Origin: Heterobilharzia americana
Lineage: Eukaryota; Platyhelminthes; Trematoda; Strigeidida; Schistosomatidae
Direction: 5' to 3'
Assembly (NCBI GenBank): GCA_944470555.2
Contig: OX104127.1
Coordinates: 97,488,708-97,552,707, forward strand
Length of the DNA: 64,000 bases
Position numbers and translations under genes: made by a program. Position 1 is the first letter of the stretch. The number at the start of each line of letters is the position of its first letter. Below are positions 12,509-25,831 of this stretch, piece after piece. The notes under the pieces were generated by a model. It did not search any database and was not told the origin of the DNA. It was given only the letters and a program-made list of their open reading frames with translations.

Positions 12509-12943
12509 TTAACGTTTTTGAAATGCATTCGCAAAATCTAGTCTACGCTCACCTCTGTGCCCTTTCAGTGTACGTACTCGGACAAGTACGTGCAGATTGA
12601 TGGATACATTTGGAGAGGACATGAGGTGGAAACCTGACGAATTTCGATTGTTGCAGTGAACATTTTGTTCTGTATACGGAAACTGATTTGGCTGCTGGGA
12701 AAGGGATTTACCTTGGTTCATGAGTTTATTCGCTTTGAAAGTTAGATGGAGGAATACATGATTGTTCCCGGGATTTTCAAGTACACTAATTTTTGTTGTT
12801 CCCATTTTTATTTTATGTTCAAGCATCCAAAAGGAGGCAGTTGATAGCCTCCAAATACCTTGGTAGCCACTGATTTTCTTTGTCATTCGATACAACTCCT
12901 TCAGAGATTCTGTATATCTATCTACTTTTAAAGCCAGATTCAC
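12509..12943 (-). other. Unidentified 144-codon open frame
   Basis: It is the longest frame in this part of the window that is not part of a recognised element. It is basic (many Lys/Arg/Asn) and ends ...RTLKGHRGERRLDF.... I see no domain, signal peptide or membrane segment. It might be a decayed retroelement piece or chance; its position just upstream of RTE copy 2 gives no clue. Confidence 0.15.
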
Positions 12944-13112
12944 AAATTATTCCTATTTCATCTCCATCGACATACTACAGGAGCATGACTGAATTGATCT
13001 TTACCTAGACAAAAACGTTTCGACTCGATAATTGCACTGTTAACTCACCAAAACAATTACGCAACAATTTATATTCCATTTTTGACATGTCAATCTGAAT
13101 GTATAAACACCA

Positions 13113-16100
13113 AGCATTATTATTATTATTATTCCTGTTATTATTTTTATCATAAGTCCTATAGGATACTGTAAAACATGGAGCTTCAGCAGCAAGTCGA
13201 CATTTCATTCTCTTCTCTCCAGTCTTCTCAACATGGCTCACTCACCACATGCTTCCATTTCTGCCTCACACAATCTCCTCCATATCACCCTCACCTCAGA
13301 CGCCCAACTCGTCCTCTACCACGTGGGTTACACTCAACGGCCTAGACTGACGCGTGATGTCACCAATCGGTCTTCTCACTGCATGCCCAGTCCAATACAT
13401 CTCCACTTTCTTCTCCATATCTGTTGGACGATGGATTCTTGATTGGTTTGTTGCCAGGCCACAGTGAGTGCTTCGTTGCTTATCGTAAATGCTCTGGCCA
13501 TTTGGTCTGCAGTATTGAGTGACAGTAGGCTGCAGCTGTCAATGTATGTGTGCACTTTGTTGGAAATGCTTTCCGTAACGCGAAGCCAAGTTTCTCAACT
13601 ATCATATCAAAGCACTGACTGACTGACTGACTGACTTGACTCGATTAGTGTTGAAAATCCGAATCTCGTTCATGCTTTATGCTGAGTGCAGTGCCACCTT
13701 ACCTGAAAATCATCCTAATGGTTCGTTAATCACGTGCTGGTAATCAGACGGAGATAGCAGTGACTGAAAATGCAGAGTTGTCAAATATCCTTCAGTCGAA
13801 GAAGCCAAGTTTCACAGGTTCACAGCAGCACTGCATGCACACACACATTGTACACCCGACCTCTAGAGGACAAGCTGTTTCATAGTGTGGTAATGGTAAT
13901 CAATAATGATGTATGTTGCTGTCACACCAACATCCGCGCGTGTATAACTGTCCAACTACACAAACTTACTGATGACTTACAATGATTTACCGTCGAAGGT
14001 TTCAGAAGATACGGGGAATCCAGTGCATTTTCTAGTCTGTGCATGATGATGTGGTCTAATATTTTGCTTGGAACGGGAAGGAACATGATTCCGTGTCAGT
14101 TCTTGCAAACACTGAAGTTGCCCATCTTTGGGAGTTTGGCAAGGTAACCCTTCTTCCAAGCACCAGCTACCTTTCCTTCCTTCCTTTCTTCCCTCCTTCC
14201 GAACAGTCTGCGATTGTGGTGTGAGCATGTCAGTTGATGTCCCTGCATCTGTTTTCAGTGCTTCGAGAGGAATTCAATCTGGTCATGCTCCTCCCCCTGA
14301 TCTCAGCAAATTCATGGTGTTCAAGACTTCTGGGTTTTTCGGAAGTCTTTTGATGACTGAGTTCTGTGACTGAACTGCTGGTAGTATTTGTGAGCGAGTG
14401 GCACATGTTGGTGGTGGTGGTAGTGGTGGTGGTGGTGACCGTGGTGACGGTGATGGTGGTGGTCGATTCAAGAGATTTCTGAATCAGTCAGCGCATCGTC
14501 TCCTTTGTTTCAACTCCCTGCTAACTAAGTTTCCTTCACTATCTCTCATCAACTTCATCTGTGTTCATCTCTTCCCTCCCAGATAGTAACCTGGTTATTT
14601 GATGTTGTGTAGTGTTGTTGGGTCTCTGTCTCTCGTACCTGCAGCCTGTTCTGCTTCCCTAGCAGGAGTGTCGTAGAAGTAAGTGTCTTTCGTCTTTCTG
14701 CGCACCTCTCTTAACCACTTTATCCAGTGTTGTGTTTTATAGGTGAGATTGTATTCAGTTCCTCTTTTCGTTGTTCATCCCCACACTGTACTGTGCTAAA
14801 CTGCACTGCACTGCACTACACTGGTTCACCTTCTACTTCACCATCACCATTTTTGTCTCCCTCCTCTCTCAGATCCCATGTGTCCGTCGAGATCCATTCC
14901 TCGTTATGTCTTCTTTCTTCTTCCTTCCTAACACGGTGTTGCAGGTTTCCCTCCAGGTCTCTTTCAAAGAGTTCCAGTGTTCTTCCACGCAGGCTTCCTC
15001 TGGGATATTGTTTAATGTCTCCCATTTTGTCCAGATGACTGGCTGACTTAAAGGATGTCCTTCGTAGCTCAGTACCTCAGTTCAGTTTCTGGTTGGGTGT
15101 GTGACCTTGAACTCTGGTCTATCATCACCAGATTCTCTGAAGGCTTCCAACTTGATTTTGAAGGTGGGTTCCTTGCACAAGATAGAAAGTGAGTGGTGTG
15201 GATCTACATCTGCTCCTCTTATTCATCTTGTGTCCAGTAGGTAGCATCTCCACTTTCTTCAGATTGGGATGAAGTCAACCTGAATTTCGTTGTGTCCATC
15301 TGGTGAAATCAAACCCTTTCGCTTCCTGAATATCCTCTTTCCAACCACTAATTCATTGAAGGTGTAGAAGTCTGCAATCACTTCTCCATTCTCATTCCAC
15401 ACTTCACCGAGTGGTGCTTCTCTACACATGATGAGTTCTCTTCGTGTGCTGTCTGCTCCCAGTTTGGCATTCATCTCACTCCACCCATCAGAATTCTGAT
15501 GTCGCCATCTGATTTTGGGTCTTGTCCAATAGTGATTACAGTTGTCTGTAGAATTCCTCTTCTTCTTTTGATCTGGCTTATTTGTATGTGCCGGGCCTAG
15601 CATTGTATGGTTATGACTTCCCTTGTTTCTATTTGAGTCTTGCTGGCGTGATACTGAATGAGGAGGGGATTGATTTTCACTTCATGTGGGAGAGCCTTAC
15701 AATGCTTTTGGAGACATCATGTTAGCCACTCGAAAATGCAGTGTGCTTTCCTCGTGTTTGTCTTCTACGTGACAATTTCGGAGTAGATTATTGACTGCTC
15801 TCCAGCTTAAATTTCGGCAAGTCCACTTCTATTCCATCTGCAGATTCCTAGTACTTCTATGATACATGTTAATATCTCTTTTGTAATCTATCCAACCTTG
15901 CCAGCCAGCTTTGAAAATCGTGCGGATGTTGCACTTCAACATGTTAAGTTTTGTTTCCATCGAACGAAGGTAGGTATATTTGCCAATTGGCTTCCCGAAG
16001 GCTTTCACCAACCAGTATCATTTCGTCTCCTCGGTTCCAGTGAGGAATAATTTCATTTTCATTTTCCATATTTTTTGTACTTTGAAGTATCTTTAGCGAT

Positions 16101-16193
16101 TGTATTTGTTTTCCGAGGTATAGTTGCTAGCCTTATGCCTAACCTTCCCTCTTTATCCGAGCTTAGGACCGGCCAGTAAACTGGTGAACTAGT
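13113..16193 (-). mobile_element. Defective RTE-clade (SR2-like) retrotransposon, copy 2
   Basis: Nearly identical to copy 1 (offset about 12,541 bp at the left edge). It has the same loss of RT motifs, the same filler segment (about 13735-14015), the same ACTG expansion and a shorter GGT/GAT expansion. Unlike copy 1 it keeps a clear 3' tail of ATT units at 13113-13135 as seen on the plus strand (an AAT-type tail on the element strand). It also keeps the NMLKCNIRT endonuclease motif region lost from copy 1. Similarity to copy 1 is very high over 13201-15560 and visibly lower from about 15560 to the 5' end at 16193. The flanks beyond both ends differ from copy 1. Confidence 0.85.
15259..15603 (-). 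pseudogene. RTE endonuclease, C-terminal half (copy 2)
   Basis: This is the same frame as 2733-3047, with identical MNAKLG and SPDGHNEIQVDF blocks and the same Asp-to-Glu change. Its N-terminal portion, at 15829-16011 in another frame, retains the CNIRTIFKAG motif. It is not functional: the two halves are out of frame and no RT follows. Confidence 0.7.
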
Positions 16194-16314
16194 GAACATT
16201 TATAAGTTCAGCCCAATAACCTAATATATTTCTTTTAATCTTCTCTCGTCTCTACCAATTCTTTCATGATATCATTAACGTTTTTCATCTTGATACCTTA
16301 ATTTCCTGGATTTT

Positions 16315-16366
<52 letters not shown>

Positions 16367-17553
16367 GTGTATATATCTTAGGAATGTATTGCCTGCATGC
16401 AGTTGTATATTAGACAGAATACAATGAATTCATCATATTCTGCCTGCTATACTTGTTTTCTTACGTTCGCCAAAAATTTAGAAGTACTTTATTTGTTAAT
16501 CAGCTTTTAAGATTGAGCGATTTCATGAAGTTTGTATAAAGTTGTCGTTTAGTTTAAGAAGCAGAATAATGGTTCTTCCTAATTGTGCTAATATTTAACG
16601 AATTACAAAATGAGAATGTCCTCAGTATACGCATATACGTATCATCTTAAAACACTTATCTTTCATCTAGGAAAAAATTGTTGATTCTTATTACCGATTG
16701 GTATTTTTATATTATGGGATAAAAATATTTCTGTTTCTGTGATTGGTTATTACACTTGGCGTCCAGTATATTTATAACCCCATATTTAATAGGTTAAATA
16801 GATAACTGGTGGATAATTACTCTCACTCCTGATACAAATGTATAAATAAATAATTCCAGAGATATTTATTGATAGCTTTATGAATGATTTATTAGAAATA
16901 TGAGAATACAATGGTACTGCTTCTACTGTTGCCATTATTACCGCTACATCTTTTTAAAAACGATCTTTTATTATAGACAACTCGAGTATTAGAACCAATG
17001 AAACATTTCTTTAAATATACCTGTCCATTAAATGCATTCAATGTGATAACACTGCTAAGTGAGTCAGTTATTTTTTACTTTCATGGATGTATCGTTGCTA
17101 TTCTTTGTAAATTAGTTACTGGTGCGAAGGTACTTAGTACATTTTATCAACTGATCATTTGAATAGTTCGTATCTCTGTGAAACTTGAATTTGATGTTAG
17201 TTTGCCACAGCCGGACATTCAAGATATTATTTGATCGAATAGTAATGTTTGTTACTAATTTGAATCCTTCGACAAAGGTTATTTCACCAGGTTTAGGATC
17301 AGAACAAGAGACATATAATTTCAACTTCATATTGTTAAACAAACATTTCACTACGCACTGAGGTGATTTCCCATTGCACTTATATTTCGTTAGACGGTGA
17401 ACTGGTTTACGATATCCAGGAATCAGTTGCAGATGACTCTTACCAGCTAAGGTGATTATTTATTCAGAGGTACTCTTCCGCCATCTCCTAATCAGTTAAC
17501 ACTTAATGATTTTCTGTTCATAAACTTGCAAAATATACCCATTTATTCATTAT
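16194..17553. other. AT-rich stretch with (AT)n run
   Basis: Contains the microsatellite at 16319-16376. A minus-strand frame of 79 codons (17112-17351) preceded by CTCAG has several Cys residues and could be an exon, but its acceptor lacks a good pyrimidine tract. No family is recognised. Confidence 0.35.
16319..16376. repeat. (AT)n microsatellite
   Basis: About 34 bp of perfect AT dinucleotides followed by interrupted ATGTATATATACATATGTG. It lies about 125 bp outside the 5' end of RTE copy 2. Confidence 0.95.
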
Positions 17554-17629
17554 CAAGAACAAGGCATGTATCAGCGATAAATGTTTCTTGGGAAGAAATA
17601 TTTCTTCCTTGATACATGTCTTGTTCTTG
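17554..17629. repeat. Nested hairpin with central palindrome
   Basis: The left arm CAAGAACAAGGCATGTATCA (17554-17573) pairs with the right arm at 17610-17629 with one mismatch. Directly before the right arm lies the perfect 18-bp palindrome GGAAGAAATATTTCTTCC (17591-17608). It is not followed by a coding frame that I recognise. Confidence 0.85.
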
Positions 17630-18934
17630 TTCACAAACTTGAAGATTATTGTGGAAGTATTCCGTATGATAAAGCAGTGGTTTGGCAAACATGCTTTTGG
17701 TAAGATTCAGGAACTAAATATGTGCTTCGAGTATTATCAACTCCATCAGGGCAAGCAGCAGGTTAGCTAATGGCTAAAAATGGTTCATGAATGAAGTCAA
17801 AATAAAGACTTATTAACTCCAATCCCTCTTTTATTCTTTCTGCCGCTCGACTAACCAACTCACGAGATAGAACTGCTGATCAGACGTTATATTTTCCTAG
17901 AGAATCGATTGCCACTTTGTATCTTATTAATCTAGTCAACTGTATTTAGATTCGTGCGTCGCTTTCCCGTTTACATACTGACCATCATCGTTCTTGACGT
18001 TATCTATTTTATTCATAAAATGAATTTCAATCAACGTAATATGTGCTAATTTGAATAAAACTAAAAAATACATCACTAGTTCGAGTTAAAGTATTTTTCA
18101 ATGGTAAGCCAGAAATGATTTAAGCTAGAGAAAAGTTGAAGGTACACAAATAAAACACAACCAGTTTGCAGTATGATGGGATGAATGTCATGAAATTAGT
18201 TTTTTGAATTAATGTCATTCTGTGTAACAATACATTTATCCACATGTTCTCTTTTACAACGTATGGAAGTTACGTAAAAAGTGGTGTAGGCAATAAAGAG
18301 CTTTTTTACTGTTTGTTAAGATAAATATACATTGTAGTGAGAACTAGTTTCTAACATGAACGTACTTTGGACGACACTTACATAAAAGCAGGTTTTCCAT
18401 AACAGCTAAGCATATGTACACTTAATGGAGTAATGACAATATAATTATGGATTTTATGATCAATTTATTCATTCATTCATATCTTGTACAAAAAAATAAT
18501 GCCAACCTTAGCGTTCAGTGATAAGTAGTACCTTCATGGTTAGATTCGAAGGAATTCAATAACCTATCTGTGTCTTTATCTCTTTGTTCATCCAGAAAAT
18601 AAGGACACATGACGTCACCATAATATCATCACAACTCCTATTTCAGAAGTTCCCTTCTTTCACTCATTTGGCAATCAGGTGCAACAGGATGAAGAAAGGA
18701 GGATAATACTTAGAGACTGAGATAGAGCATAATTCCATATTACGTTGATTAATTGATACAGAAGAGAGTGATAAAGTTATGTTTATCGGACGACGTTTTG
18801 AGGAGGAATCATCGCTAATATTCACATCCTTTTAATTTCAAACTTCATTTTTCAGCCCGAAATTCCTTGGTCCGTTCAAGGTAATGAGGTTTAAATATTC
18901 CAGATACCTCCAAAATGAATACAGGGCAGTCTCT

Positions 18935-19240
18935 AACTAGGTAGCAGTCCTAAAATGCAATATAGCTAGGTGTTAGGAAAGGCTGATCACATAATCTTCG
19001 TTCACTTAATCAGCATCAAGCACATAGGAGGAATGATCAGTCATATACTACTATCTGGGAAATATTACTGCCATTAAAATAAACGAATGTAAAACTATTG
19101 GACCATATAAAGGGAACTTGAAAGCCATATGATAACCTTGATTTGAATATGAGCAATAAATTCTGTTTGAAACATCATCCAGAAAACTGAAATAAACAAT
19201 TTGAAATAAAAAGACGAAGAAAGCTTGGTATATGTGGTTC
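18935..19240 (-). repeat. Dispersed repeat pair B, copy 1
   Basis: Aligns with 45030-45300 in the same orientation, with matching blocks such as AATGTAGCTAGGTG / AATATAGCTAGGTG, TTGATCACAGAATCTT / CTGATCACATAATCTT and TTGGACTATACAAAG / TTGGACCATATAAAG. Minus-strand translations share a patchy SYxN/Q...F...L.(Y)(S/G)P..(L)HSF pattern, so the ancestor may have been coding. No family is recognised. Confidence 0.55.
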
Positions 19241-19794
19241 AACATTATCATGAAAACTCAACGTTTACTGTATACTTGGCTTTTAATTTTACATCAAATG
19301 TTTGTGCAGAATATTTGGAAAAAACAAAATATCATGATGCTCAACGCCAATGACACAGTATCAAAGGAATATAATAGACTGATGTTTCAGGAAATAAGTA
19401 GATGCTTATGATAGTGAAATTTGTTGGAAATTTCGTAGAATTGTCACTGCCAATTTGCACTGAGTCACCGAAATGAAACCGACAGAAAAAACATTGTCGA
19501 CAGTGTGTTAAAATCATGAAAATATAATGAGAGAAATGTGAACATACACCAGCTCCAAATTGCAATAAAGATTCTTGTAAGTTTTAAATCAAATCACCAC
19601 GTAAATATGCCATAAAGCTTTCCTCAAATGCTTGCCAACAAACTGTGATTCTTCGTGCATCCAGTTTTAAAGCACTTCGTAAATTCATCTATCACAATGT
19701 GCTTTAGTCGTTTCAGTAACTACCATTTCACTTACTGTTTTAGTGTGATATGACATATGATTACCAAAATCTTCACAAGTAGCTATAAATCATT

Positions 19795-20115
19795 AAAGCC
19801 TTTTTCAAACAGTCGCTTTACTTGAAAGCTTCGGGAAAAAACACGTGGGCCAACATATAAGTATCAGGTTGATCAAAGAGATGAAAAATCAATAGTGTTT
19901 AAATCTAGTAGGCCTGGAAACAGCCAAGGCCGTAATAGTATATATAAACTTTGTATTTTGTACATTTTGATGACGTTGCCGTTGACATTCCAAATACCCC
20001 TTCTATTTAAATACCGCCTTTTTTGTTACGGAGGAACGCAGCGACCACTAAGGGTGGAACCTGAAGATTATACTTACAAGCGTCCTCATATATAATATTC
20101 CCCACATATATATAA
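19795..20115 (+). repeat. Dispersed repeat pair C, copy 1
   Basis: Aligns with 31170-31475 in the same orientation: AAAAATCAATAG..TTTAA.TCTAG, GGCCTGGAAA, TTTTGTACAT, TTGCCGT, GGGTGGAA.CTGAAG and GGCGTCCTCATAT all match in order (AGCGTCCTCATAT in this copy). No coding capacity is evident. It could be part of an LTR or another non-coding repeat. Confidence 0.65.
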
Positions 20116-23100
20116 CTTAGGCTATATCAAGTTACTGTAAGGATGTAAAACGTGGAGACCGAAGTTATAAAACTTACATGAAGAAATATTTCGTGCCCAC
20201 CTTCGTTTTACATGAATGAATATCCAGTAAAAATACGACAAAAGTTTTGTTGAAAGAGTTCATATTTACCGAAAAGAATTCATATTTTCATCCAGTGCTC
20301 TATTTGTTACTGGTAAATGTGTGTGATGTATACGTAAATGGCAAAAAAATGCTAGAGAAGCATATCACAATTTCTTGAACTTTCACTATTTACAGTATCG
20401 TAAGTATAATTTCTTTTTGCCCTCTATAACTTGCTTTCTAATACTGCCTGCCATAAGCAGCCATTTTCAGGGAAGATTTCCTCAAAATCTTGTCTATTTT
20501 CTTTGATTTGAAACATTCTCGAACTTCTGAGCGTATTCCTTATCAACTGAGAAAGAAAACGAATTTTCACAGTCGAGTAATTTATGATAGTGTGTCTCTA
20601 TCATTACATAGGAATACTGGAATGATAAACAATTACTGGACTTAGACTTTTCTTGGTATAAGTTGTACAGTGAATGGTGACATTATGTCTGCACAAGAAA
20701 TGTCCATCAGCACACGTCGCAGTTAAGGAGACGTCTGAATTCAATTACTACTTTATTAAATGTTCTTTAGCTGAAAAAGATAAATAGAAATTAGCTTGAA
20801 ACAATTACCGATTAAATGCTTGTTATGATACGAGTACATACATGGCTGAAATTAGTTATGGCGCCAGAGTTCATCATATATATATGTAATAACTTTTTCC
20901 AGCACCACTGCCTCAATATAAAGGATTTCAAGACAGTATGAATACTCTTTTTTTCCAATTTCCTTCATTACTTTCAAGGAGTACGCCTAAAATTAGGATG
21001 AATTTTGCATCGATAGTTGCCATCAATAATAGAAGTAATTGAATTCACTAATGAAAACATGAATTAAGAGTAACAAGCAACTGTACTAGGTGAGGCATTT
21101 TCATATGAATTAACTACCTATGTTTCTTAACACACTAAGTTTGAAGTGCATGTAGTCTATCCCATAAAGTTTCCTATGATGAATTAATTGGGATTTCATT
21201 ATCTCCATAGCTACAGTATTTCATTTTTTTAACTCACTATTATTTTGATTTAAAAAGAATTGTAGGTATTTGCTCACAACTAAAAATAAACCACTTGACA
21301 TTTATTTCTATGGTAGTCTTCAGTAAATATTTATGCCCAAGTTTCACACTTTTAGCTCACTTTAGACTCACAAACAAGAGTTGATCTGATGTTTATGAGA
21401 GGTCAATAAAACTATCTTCTCATTTCTCTTACAAACAATAGATTTAGGCAAACAGCCCTGACTGTGATTGATATAATCTACTTTTTATACTTCTTTATAT
21501 CATATGTGCTTCTAAAAAGATGATACCGAAAAATTTATTCTTGATCATTTTTCAGTATTCATTTAAAAATAGCTTAAGTATTAACATTAGGCTTTTAAAC
21601 AGCTTTATGAAAAGACGAAGATTATCTGGAATATGTGGTGTATTAGCACTTTACATTTCCAATTTTTTACTAATATAGCGACTTGCAAGTCAGATGGAAT
21701 AAGTTTGTACAATTGAATTAATCGCATGTGGATTTGATCATTATTGTATTCAGGTATCTCATGGAAATCCAAGTATTCATCATGTAATTAATATCAAAGT
21801 ACACTGAAGCAAAACAGAATTTATAGAACAAAAGTCTATTCAGTAGACTAAATTCCGAACATAGTATTATCTCCTTACTCATACAACACCTGTGTTTAGT
21901 CTTAACAATCTCAAAGAATGCTCATTATGTTATTGAGAGGTGACAAAATGTTTTATGCATCTAGTAGAGGTGGTAAACTGATTCCACAACAATTAAATTT
22001 GCATGAATAGGGAAGCTGCAGAAACTTGACAATCAAAACTCAACTTTTCACAGTAATCTTAATGTGGATGCGCGTAACAGAATGTGTTTAAAGGTAATTT
22101 AGCATATAAAATCAAACTTTTTTTTGTCCGGTACCAAATTTGTTAGTCTGTTGAGGTGTGTTCTTGATCCAGTCTCTTCACATAAGAGATTGATCATGAA
22201 GCGAATGATAAATCTCTTGTACTCAAAAACTCTCAAAAACAAAATAACTATGTTCATAAAAAAAATCTTGTTTTAAGAAAGGGTGAACAATTTATTGTTG
22301 ATATAGTAAGACGAGAAATTGTTACATTTTTACCGTACATTAAGAATATTACGAACAGGTTTATGAATAAACCACTAAACACTGACTAAGAAGTAACTGA
22401 TACACAGCGAACTTTATAAAAGATTATTCTCGTGTTTAAAAGTAAACTAAACAAAAGGTTTGAGGTAGAAACTGGAGAATAATACTGAGGGATAAATCTC
22501 TTAGACAGACAAGCAGACAAAAACAAAGTAGAGCCTTGCAAAAAAGTGCGTTGGTTCAAGTCGCCGCAATTCATAGTAGTACAAATAGAACGAGTTAACA
22601 GAAAAATAGTGATATCAAAGCAGACAAAGGTGTGGGAGGAAGGGAAATTTAAGAATAAAGGTTAGTAAAATCATTCAATTTCTAGATGACACCAAAGACT
22701 GAATACTCGTGAGGTGAGTTTGCGTACATCCTTGCCTTGAAAATCGAAAGTTCTGATGATAAATGCTTGCTGTCCGATTCAGTGTAGAATCCAGACGTTG
22801 AAAATACCAATATGAAATCTATCTCAAAGTCTTCGGAGACTAGGAATAAGGGTCCTTTTGCTTTGAGTATTGGCAGGAGTCAAAGAGCAAAAGGTTGAGG
22901 AAATTGTATGAGGTATAGTATTAGTATCAGGAGGTGAAGATAAGGGAGTGGGCAGAGCTGAGTAGGATAGATAATGTTTGAATGGGTTTTGTATCCTGCT
23001 GGAAGCGTGTCAACGGTTGACGCTTCCCGGTTCCCTAACCGTGGAAATCTATTTCTTCTTCATGTGTGGACAAGTCTCATATAAAACTGCAGCTGTTTAA

Positions 23101-25831
23101 TACTTTTATTCACAGTTCAGCTGGGTATCATGATACTGCATATGAAATTCATACAAATGGAAGTTGAATTGTAATTTCGAGTATGTTAAACTGTTCCCCT
23201 GTATAAATGTATAAATATATATAAATGCATACGTGTATACCATCAGTTTACGGTATCTTACACATTTTTAAGGCTGAATTAAGCTTCAAATGACTACAGT
23301 TCAGTCTTTCAGATGCAAGAAGCATATAATTCATTCCTCAAATGTTTGCTATTCTAAAAGAATTCTAGAGATGCGCGCATGATATACATATTTCGGCAGT
23401 TTTCAGTGAAGCATCAGTCAAAGTATGTTGTGAATTTTCAAATTGTCACTGAATTGTTTCACCGAAATCTTAAATACTACATTAGTATATAGCATATGAA
23501 GCCAAAAGTGTATGTATCTTGACCTTTTTTATTATCGCCATGATGTAAACATCATCAAAGGTATAGGGTGCAAAAATGTATTCTTTTATTAAGAATAACA
23601 GCACACCGTTTTGAAATGATCAGTTTTCAGTTTCTTTTGATCCAGTAACCGGTTGCATTTCAAGAAATTATGGGGTAGAAAATGTCAATGGATGGTGTGA
23701 ATTATGAACTCTCTAATTCCAATGAGGTTCGAAAATACTGAATGATCTTTTTGGGGAAGATAAACGAAAATGATACGACCACACTAATGTAGCGGCAATG
23801 TTTGCAACAAATATCCTTGAATAGGCAATTTTCTATTTTCACTGTCTGATTATTTCCTAAAGAAGATGCTTACCGAATATTCTGACTATTGTATTCAACT
23901 AGTAAGAAAGTCCTCTGTTGTTATCAAGTAACGATTGTGAAAAGAAATCATGGACTTTATCTTGTGGATAATTAATAAAAAATGAACCATGTGAGAGGTA
24001 AACTTGCTTTCATGCTCTCATTGTTCAATGCACAAACTTTTTTCATCGAATTTTTGCCGTGATCCAACCATCTGATGGAAAAATATATTGAAAATGCAAT
24101 CACTATACACTACCGAGATGCTTACCAATAGATAGTTAGTAGTGCATAGTGCATAAGTATTTCACACTAGTTCTTAATTTTGAGAAAGTGCACTTGAATA
24201 ATCAAAGGTAATATTTTAGTATGGTTTAATTTCAACAGATTGGTCACATGATTGAAGGTATAGAACCCGGGTATTGTGATACAATATAATTCCATATTAT
24301 ATGAGTTAATTTGATGTAACGCACTGTGATGCGGCATCATTTACTGAATAATGTTCTCAATCCTACTTATGAATGAGATTACTGTTTTTCTGTCTTTCAT
24401 TTTATTGCCAGTATCATTCTTCTACATATTTGGAACTGGTATTGAATCATTTCTGTTGCATCTACTACTCTCCAAATATAATTGAAAAAGTTCTCAGAAT
24501 TCAATTTCTCTCTCCACTGATTAAACAGTTCTTTCAGACCGTTGCTCTCTTCGTATCCTATGTGTATGGCTTCGTAATTTCACATGCATACTGCGGACTG
24601 GATTCTTAGTTGGAATACTTATCTTAGTTGTGTCTATCATTCTCAAGCTAGCTATGTTCCTTTACTCAACACATCTGACTAACTTCCGTGAGCTTGTGTG
24701 ATCTGTGTAACTAGAATTAAAATCATGACATGGCAAGTTAAATTTTCCTTGGTTTGATCAATAGAATCTTCGGGTATAGAAATTTTATCTGTGAGCAGGT
24801 TTGTACGTTTCAGTCCGACCATACGTCCATGTATGATTTGCGAACTATAATATACGTATTTCAGTTCAAAATCCTTACTCTCTATGCCTATTTAGTTGTA
24901 TAGTAATAATTTATACGCCAAAGTTGAGTAGATATTCTAAGACAATTAGAAACTCAGTAACCGTTTACGGACATTCACCCACCATTTAAGAAGTGGAATG
25001 AAGAATATACTTTAAAAGGCTAATATGATTTTTTTCACTATACTATTACCAGTCTCGTGTTTCCTTGGTTCCAGTTGTTTAGTGTGTGCTGTGAAACAAA
25101 GAAACTCACCTAACGTAGACTGAAAAACAAATGTTAGTGTAAAGTTCTCTTGAATACTTTAGTTAGTAAAAAGAATATAGAAAGCCAAAAGAATTAGTAA
25201 AATAAACCTATCCAGAAAATCCCGGGTGAATTGATGTTTCATTTTGTTTTTATTCACTCAGTCAGCTGGTGAAATGTTCTTTGTTACAGTTAAATTCCTT
25301 TTCGTAAGTGTCTACACTTTTTGACCATCAGCAGGAAAATAGAAGTATTTAAAATTAACTAACATTTAAAATGATACAAATTGTGGTATTCACAAGAAAG
25401 TAATCGATTTGTTTTGCTTGGTACTTAAAAATCCTAACTGAATAATTTATTTGATTCGTTTTAAGACGTAAAGATTTCAGTTTTATTCATTGCATTCTCC
25501 AGAGTTTCCTTTATGAACCGGAGAGTCAAAAATTAAACTGTGCTGGAACCTAAACATTTATCAGTCTGTTTGCTTTTGCGATTTTATTTTTATAAATGTT
25601 CTCAGTTAGTGCGGTGTGATTGTTATGTTGGTTTTATTACAATTACCTGAGATTAAATTTACTTAGCTTCATACACAAAGTTTTAGGAGAACTGGTCGAG
25701 GACTTATATAACAACAACCTAGTCAATAAACCCAAAAGATCTGTTCCTATAGGTGTGGATAAAGACATCTGTTTTCGTTTAGCGTGATAATTTGAAAAAC
25801 ACCTTTTTGAGATGTTATAATTTGTACTTAC
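20116..25831. other. AT-rich stretch, one weak exon candidate
   Basis: Mostly featureless. At 24401 a strong acceptor (TTTCATTTTATTGCCAG) opens a plus-strand frame of 68 codons ending in a stop at 24607. It is hydrophobic and rich in Tyr/Phe, with no donor needed if terminal. I know no family match and rate it about 0.2. GAGGTGAGT at 22711 resembles a donor, but every upstream frame is closed. Confidence 0.3.

Noticed and set aside
586..16193. A 3-kb segmental duplication of a host locus
   Set aside because: Both copies end at the RTE termini and their outside flanks are unrelated, which fits transposition better.
22691..22711. Donor GAGGTGAGT preceded by TTCTAG on the plus strand
   Set aside because: The 28-nt segment has stops in the frames examined and no partner exon.
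25109..25118. A 10-nt minus-strand micro-exon between TTTGTTTTTCAG and GTGAGT
   Set aside because: Both sites look good, but 10 nt carries no frame information and no partner exon could be tied to it.
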